Source: an archaeon UBA55 (GTDB lineage Archaea > Undinarchaeota > Undinarchaeia > Undinarchaeales > Undinarchaeaceae). From it: a DNA stretch of 9,386 bases. The notes under the pieces were generated by a model. That model saw nothing but the letters and a program-made list of their open reading frames with translations, did no database searches and had not been told where the DNA came from. Both the position numbers and the translations under genes were made by a program. The stretch's first letter is position 1. The number at the start of each line of letters is the position of its first letter. Location of the stretch: NCBI GenBank assembly GCA_002495465.1, contig DAFN01000001.1, forward strand, positions 14,213-23,598. The letters are read 5' to 3'. This document shows, in pieces, positions 6,233-9,386 of the stretch.

Positions 6233-6882
6233 AACTTCTAAAAAAACTCGGAAACGACTATGCAACTCTTAGCTTAGTTTCTGGCAGAAAGGTCTACGGA
6301 GAACGTCTGAAAAAGATAGACGGAAAAGAATACAGATTCTGGGATTCGTACAGGTCAAAACTTTCAGCTGCGCTTACTCTTGGTCTCAATAATATGCACT
6401 TTGAAGAGGATTCAACTGTTCTCTATCTTGGAGCCGCAAACGGAACAACTGCCAGTCACATCTCTGATTTGGTTCCAAAAGGAATAGTGTATTGCGTTGA
6501 GTTTTCCCCAAGAGCAATGGCAGACCTCTACCCACTCTGCAAAAAGAGAAAGAATATGGTTCCCATACTTGCTGATGCAAATCAGCCAAGCCAGTACGCT
6601 CACCGCATCGGCCAAGTCGATATAGTTTACCAGGATGTTGCACAGCGCCATCAGGCTGACATTCTTATCAAAAATGCAAAAATGTTCCTCAAGCCACGCG
6701 GCTGGACATATCTTATGGTAAAAGCCCGAAGTATAGACGTTTCTGAAAACCCAAATAAGTTATTTAACATTATCATAAATCAGCTTAGGTCAACATTCGA
6801 CACGGAGGAAAAACTTAAGCTCGATCCCTACGAAAAAGACCATATGTGTATAGTTTCGAGGCTGAGAAAAACAATACGATGA
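6229..6882 (+). CDS. flpA: Fibrillarin-like rRNA/tRNA 2'-O-methyltransferase
   Basis: SAM-dependent methyltransferase of the box C/D RNP; it methylates ribose 2'-hydroxyls at sites chosen by guide RNAs and works bound to Nop5. The 217-residue product has the fibrillarin N-terminal strand pair with YRFWDSYRSKLSAAL at about 35-49. The SAM loop VLYLGAANGTTASH is at 64-77, followed by Glu 91 (YCVEFSPRA) and Asp 116 for the cofactor. Later motifs are VYQDVAQRHQADI at 133-145, YLMVKARSIDV at 161-171 and LDPYEKDHMCIV at 198-209. Together these supply the Lys/Asp/Lys/His set used for catalysis. Length is normal for archaeal FlpA. Both ends are ATGA overlaps: the start sits in the nop5 stop, and the stop contains the start of the next regulator gene. 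Confidence 0.96.
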   Translation: MKLLKKLGNDYATLSLVSGRKVYGERLKKIDGKEYRFWDSYRSKLSAALTLGLNNMHFEEDSTVLYLGAANGTTASHISDLVPKGIVYCVEFSPRAMADLYPLCKKRKNMVPILADANQPSQYAHRIGQVDIVYQDVAQRHQADILIKNAKMFLKPRGWTYLMVKARSIDVSENPNKLFNIIINQLRSTFDTEEKLKLDPYEKDHMCIVSRLRKTIR

Positions 6883-7817
6883 TTCCTGAGCGTTCCCAAA
6901 GGGAGAATCTTCTGGAAAGAGCCGCCGGACTTTTGGAAGCCCTCGGATTTTCAGTAGCACGCCAGCTTACTCCAAGCTGTTTTGACCTTCTTGCTCGTGA
7001 CGGCGATACAATATTCTTACTTAAAATTCTTTCAAACGTAGACTCGCTTACAGAGGAGCAGTCTATAGACCTTCGGCGCGTTTCCAATGTTATTGGGGCA
7101 ACTCCAATGCTAATCGGCGAGTCCGCGCGTGGCGAGACAATGATGGAGCACACAGTCTACGAACGCTACAATATTGCCTGTGTCAGCTTCAAAACATTTG
7201 AAAATGCCCTGTCGGAACATAACTTTCCCTTCGTTTATTCGAAGAAAGGCGGATTCTATTCTCATCTGAATACGGACTATCTCCGGAAGCTGATGCAGAA
7301 GAACAATATCTCCGCCGGAGCCTTGGCGCGCGAAGCAGGTATCTCAAAAAGCTCATTGCTCAACTATGAGCGCGGGCAGGGAGCCAGCATCGAAAACATT
7401 GAAAGACTCCAGGAAGCGCTTGGCGATTTGGTTCTTGACCCTATAGATGTTTTCCGATTTGAAGAAGAAAGCCCGGAGATTTCCAGTGGCGGGAGCAGAA
7501 TTGAAAGGATAGTAGAATCTCACTTCGGAGATATAGGTTTCAAGACAGCGGCCGTTACCAAAGCTTCCTTCAGCCTCATTGGCAGGAGTAAGAAAGATAT
7601 AATTTTCACTGGTCTCGAGTCAAAGTCCCTAGAAAAGCGCGCAGAGGATATAAGAGTGTCTTCAAAGGTGCTCGGACAGCACGGAATGTTCGTTCTCAAG
7701 AAAACAGAGGGAAGGCAGGTCAGCGGCGTGCCAGTACTCGGAGAGCAGGAATTCCAGGAAACAGTAACTTCAAAACAGCTTCTAAAGCTTCTGAGAGAGC
7801 TTGAGGAAGTTGATTAG
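6879..7817 (+). CDS. COG1395-type helix-turn-helix transcriptional regulator
   Basis: Predicted DNA-binding regulator of an archaeal family known from methanogen proteins annotated only as HTH-type regulators; its target is unknown to me. I take the ATG at 6879 (312 residues), which forms an ATGA overlap with the flpA stop; an in-frame ATG at 6846 would add 11 residues and run 37 bases into flpA. Domain order: an alpha/beta domain (14 to about 111) with CFDLLARDGDTIFLLKI and VYERYNIACVSFKTF; a Cro/CI-type HTH at about 134-185 with ISAGALAREAGISKSSLLNYE; and a second alpha/beta domain (about 208-296) with GFKTAAV, FSLIGR and DIIFTGL. The two outer domains resemble each other, suggesting internal duplication. 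FDLL...FLLKI recalls restriction-endonuclease-fold cores, but I see no complete catalytic set. Linkage to nop5-flpA suggests co-expression with the sRNP. The gene overlaps the next, convergent gene by four bases. Confidence 0.85.
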   Translation: MIPERSQRENLLERAAGLLEALGFSVARQLTPSCFDLLARDGDTIFLLKILSNVDSLTEEQSIDLRRVSNVIGATPMLIGESARGETMMEHTVYERYNIACVSFKTFENALSEHNFPFVYSKKGGFYSHLNTDYLRKLMQKNNISAGALAREAGISKSSLLNYERGQGASIENIERLQEALGDLVLDPIDVFRFEEESPEISSGGSRIERIVESHFGDIGFKTAAVTKASFSLIGRSKKDIIFTGLESKSLEKRAEDIRVSSKVLGQHGMFVLKKTEGRQVSGVPVLGEQEFQETVTSKQLLKLLRELEEVD

Positions 7818-9355
7818 TTTCCTATAAGATTTCCACTGGCGATTGAACTCCAGTTTCTATTCTCTATTTGTGAATTTCCCCATGGAAGATTATTTCGTAT
7901 ATCTTGATGACTGTAGTCAGATATATCAGAAACTTCTCCTGCCCTGTAATTTTCTGACTGTTCCCCTATACTGAGAATGTCCTCTGTTTCAAAGGTGTAA
8001 ATATTTCTCTGCCTTGGAGAACTTTGATCATAAGTTAGAATTGCAATTTCATCGTTCCCGTCACCATCAAGATCGTCGCATACCATCTCTTCCCAATGGG
8101 CTACATAGGGGAAATTTTTTATATTGTGAACTGGCGTTTCCGTGACTTCAATAGTTCCGTCTTGATTTGTTACTATATTGTGGACTTCGATGTTGTAACT
8201 ATAAGTCGACAGCCTGCTGTCTCCTCTCAGAAGTACAAGTTCGTCATCCCAGCCATCGTGGTCGAAGTCGCATATTGCTGCGTCCTGGTACCAGATATTC
8301 TGAGGTATCGTCCAGATTGCAGCATTCTGAGTTTTTACAGATTCGTAAGTTCCGTCTTCTTCATTGTAGCTTAGCTGAGTCACACCGACTTTTACATCCG
8401 TCTGAGTAAGATCATGATTTCTGAAAATATGAATTGCTTCATAAGCTCCTACTTTGTTAGTATTTTCAACTAAAAATAAATCATAATCTGTAAGACCTCC
8501 ATTGTGGTAGTACGCAGGATCTTGGTCCATGGAATAGTAAAAAATGTAAGGGTCATGACTTATTGAACAATCAGCTCCTGGTTGAAAGATGGATTCACAT
8601 CCAGGAATTAAGAAACAGCTCCATAAGTTTCCATTATAATCAGAACAAGTAAAATCGTGGTCGCCACTTTCATATTCTTCCATTACAAATATTTTCTCCT
8701 TAGAAAGAATCAGTATTTCGTCCTTTCCATCTCCATCAAAATCAACGAGCTCCATAGTATTTTTGCTCAGAGCCCAGGCATCCTGTCCATCCCCCATATA
8801 CATATTTACATTAAGGAAACTCACTATCTCATAAGTTCTAAAATATACTGATAGGTACATTGTGTCAAAGAGTGGTGATCCTGAGATACTGTAAATATTC
8901 TCAAAGTCAGTATCTTTAGACGCACTCAAGTAGTCTGACACTGAAAAAACATTGACAATAGCGCCTTTATAAACATTTGATGCTCCTATTACCGACGTGG
9001 CAGAATTTCTCAGAAGAATTATTTCATTTGCCCCGTCACCATCAAAATCTCCTATTTCTACTTCTCTGTATTGGCTCCACGCACTTGTAAGGTCTGGTAG
9101 TTTGTCTCCATGCGGGTCGGCGGCGATAGCTTGACTTATCTCGTTTCCGGCGCCTATTCCAAGGATTGCGAGCGTGCCAGGATTAGCAATCGCAACAATT
9201 TCAGAGCCCTCTGTAGGAACGCTCTTTACAACCCCAAAAATCTGGCCTCCCATATTGAAAATGAAGGCCGCGCCGATGAGTGAAAGCACTATGGCGATTA
9301 TCAGTGAGGCTCCGAAAGGAAGTCCGCCCTGCGCTTTTCTCATTTGTGTTTTCAT
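7814..9355 (-). CDS. Membrane-anchored FG-GAP/VCBS repeat protein with pilin-like N-terminus
   Basis: A predicted surface protein of 513 residues whose specific function I cannot name. The N-terminus MKTQMRKAQGGLPFGAS is followed by one hydrophobic helix (about 14-34, LIIAIVLSLIGAAFIF), resembling archaeal type IV pilin-like leaders, with a basic stretch before a small-residue site. The rest is extracellular in character. Four Ca2+-type loops are visible: DFDGDGANE 103-111, DFDGDGKDE 205-213, DFDHDGWDDE 363-372 and DLDGDGNDE 428-436. Each is followed by a strand such as IILL or ILIL, as in FG-GAP/VCBS beta-propellers. Four cysteines at 237, 247, 253 and 263 could form disulfides in an insert. 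ATG 9355 is the longest start; ATG 9343 (MRKAQGG) is equally plausible. Parts of the gene are A/T-richer than the regulator next to it. The product could be an adhesin, a minor pilin or a cell-surface sensor; the anchor and loops are firm, the role is not. Confidence 0.85.
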   Translation of the reverse strand: MKTQMRKAQGGLPFGASLIIAIVLSLIGAAFIFNMGGQIFGVVKSVPTEGSEIVAIANPGTLAILGIGAGNEISQAIAADPHGDKLPDLTSAWSQYREVEIGDFDGDGANEIILLRNSATSVIGASNVYKGAIVNVFSVSDYLSASKDTDFENIYSISGSPLFDTMYLSVYFRTYEIVSFLNVNMYMGDGQDAWALSKNTMELVDFDGDGKDEILILSKEKIFVMEEYESGDHDFTCSDYNGNLWSCFLIPGCESIFQPGADCSISHDPYIFYYSMDQDPAYYHNGGLTDYDLFLVENTNKVGAYEAIHIFRNHDLTQTDVKVGVTQLSYNEEDGTYESVKTQNAAIWTIPQNIWYQDAAICDFDHDGWDDELVLLRGDSRLSTYSYNIEVHNIVTNQDGTIEVTETPVHNIKNFPYVAHWEEMVCDDLDGDGNDEIAILTYDQSSPRQRNIYTFETEDILSIGEQSENYRAGEVSDISDYSHQDIRNNLPWGNSQIENRNWSSIASGNLIGN

Positions 9356-9386
9356 TTTATTCGCTTATCAGAGTTTCTGACTCCTC

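Noticed and set aside
6846..6878. Upstream start for the COG1395 regulator at ATG 6846
   Set aside because: The 11 extra residues fall in the conserved fibrillarin C-terminus and look like out-of-frame translation; the ATGA overlap at 6879 matches the junction style of nop5-flpA.
8440..8960. A/T-rich middle of the FG-GAP gene as a recent insertion or transferred segment
   Set aside because: One row counted there is about 32% GC against 55% in a row of the regulator, but parts of the mvk gene are similarly low, and the frame and repeats run through without flanking repeats or mobile genes.
9356..9386. End of another minus-strand gene upstream of the FG-GAP gene
   Set aside because: Two of the three minus frames are open across the 31 bases and end at or next to the ATG (TAA at 9359-9357, or a TGA overlapping the ATG), but 10 codons show no recognisable family, so no gene can be called.

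Overview
The window is a compact piece of an archaeal chromosome. The archaeal markers are unambiguous: an isopentenyl phosphate kinase next to mevalonate kinase, a UbiA-type prenyltransferase of the ether-lipid type, a diphthamide synthase, an archaeal UMP kinase, ribosomal protein eS17, and the Nop5/fibrillarin pair of the C/D-box sRNP. Coding density is close to complete: most neighbours overlap by 4 or 17 bases or are 1 base apart, and the largest gaps are 26, 42 and 54 bases. The last gene has an N-terminus (KAQGGLP followed by one hydrophobic helix) of the kind I associate with pilin-like proteins of small-genome DPANN archaea, so an uncultivated DPANN or related lineage is my guess. The sequence alone does not settle the phylum.

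Region 1 (2-3581, plus strand) is an isoprenoid/membrane-lipid operon: mevalonate kinase (its N-terminus lies off the window), isopentenyl phosphate kinase, type 2 isopentenyl diphosphate isomerase, and a UbiA prenyltransferase that is probably digeranylgeranylglyceryl phosphate synthase. The set represents the alternative (isopentenyl phosphate) mevalonate route that feeds archaeal ether lipids. Prenyl diphosphate synthase, the decarboxylation step and GGGP synthase are not in the window. Two enzymes have substitutions in signature motifs (ASTE for SGDD in the kinase; SDxxD for NDxxD in the prenyltransferase).

Region 2 (3582-5212) has diphthine-ammonia ligase on the plus strand, probably from its own leaderless promoter. 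It converges, with one base between stop codons, on a minus-strand pair rps17e-pyrH.

Region 3 (5213-5266) is a 54-base divergent promoter. A single A/T core at 5237-5245 sits about 26-29 bases from the start codons on both sides, so it may act as TATA box in both directions, coupling eS17/UMP kinase to the C/D sRNP operon.

Region 4 (5267-7817, plus strand) is nop5-flpA plus a COG1395-type helix-turn-helix regulator, all joined by ATGA stop/start overlaps. The regulator appears to carry two copies of an alpha/beta domain on either side of its helix-turn-helix.

Region 5 (7814-9355, minus strand) is a 513-residue surface protein with a pilin-like membrane anchor and four calcium-type DxDxDG (FG-GAP/VCBS) loops. 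Its last four bases overlap the regulator tail to tail.

I see no RNA gene, mobile element, CRISPR array or defence system. Most of the content is core housekeeping. The least ordinary items are the anchored FG-GAP protein, the duplicated-domain regulator tied to the sRNP operon, the shared TATA core and the two motif variants.
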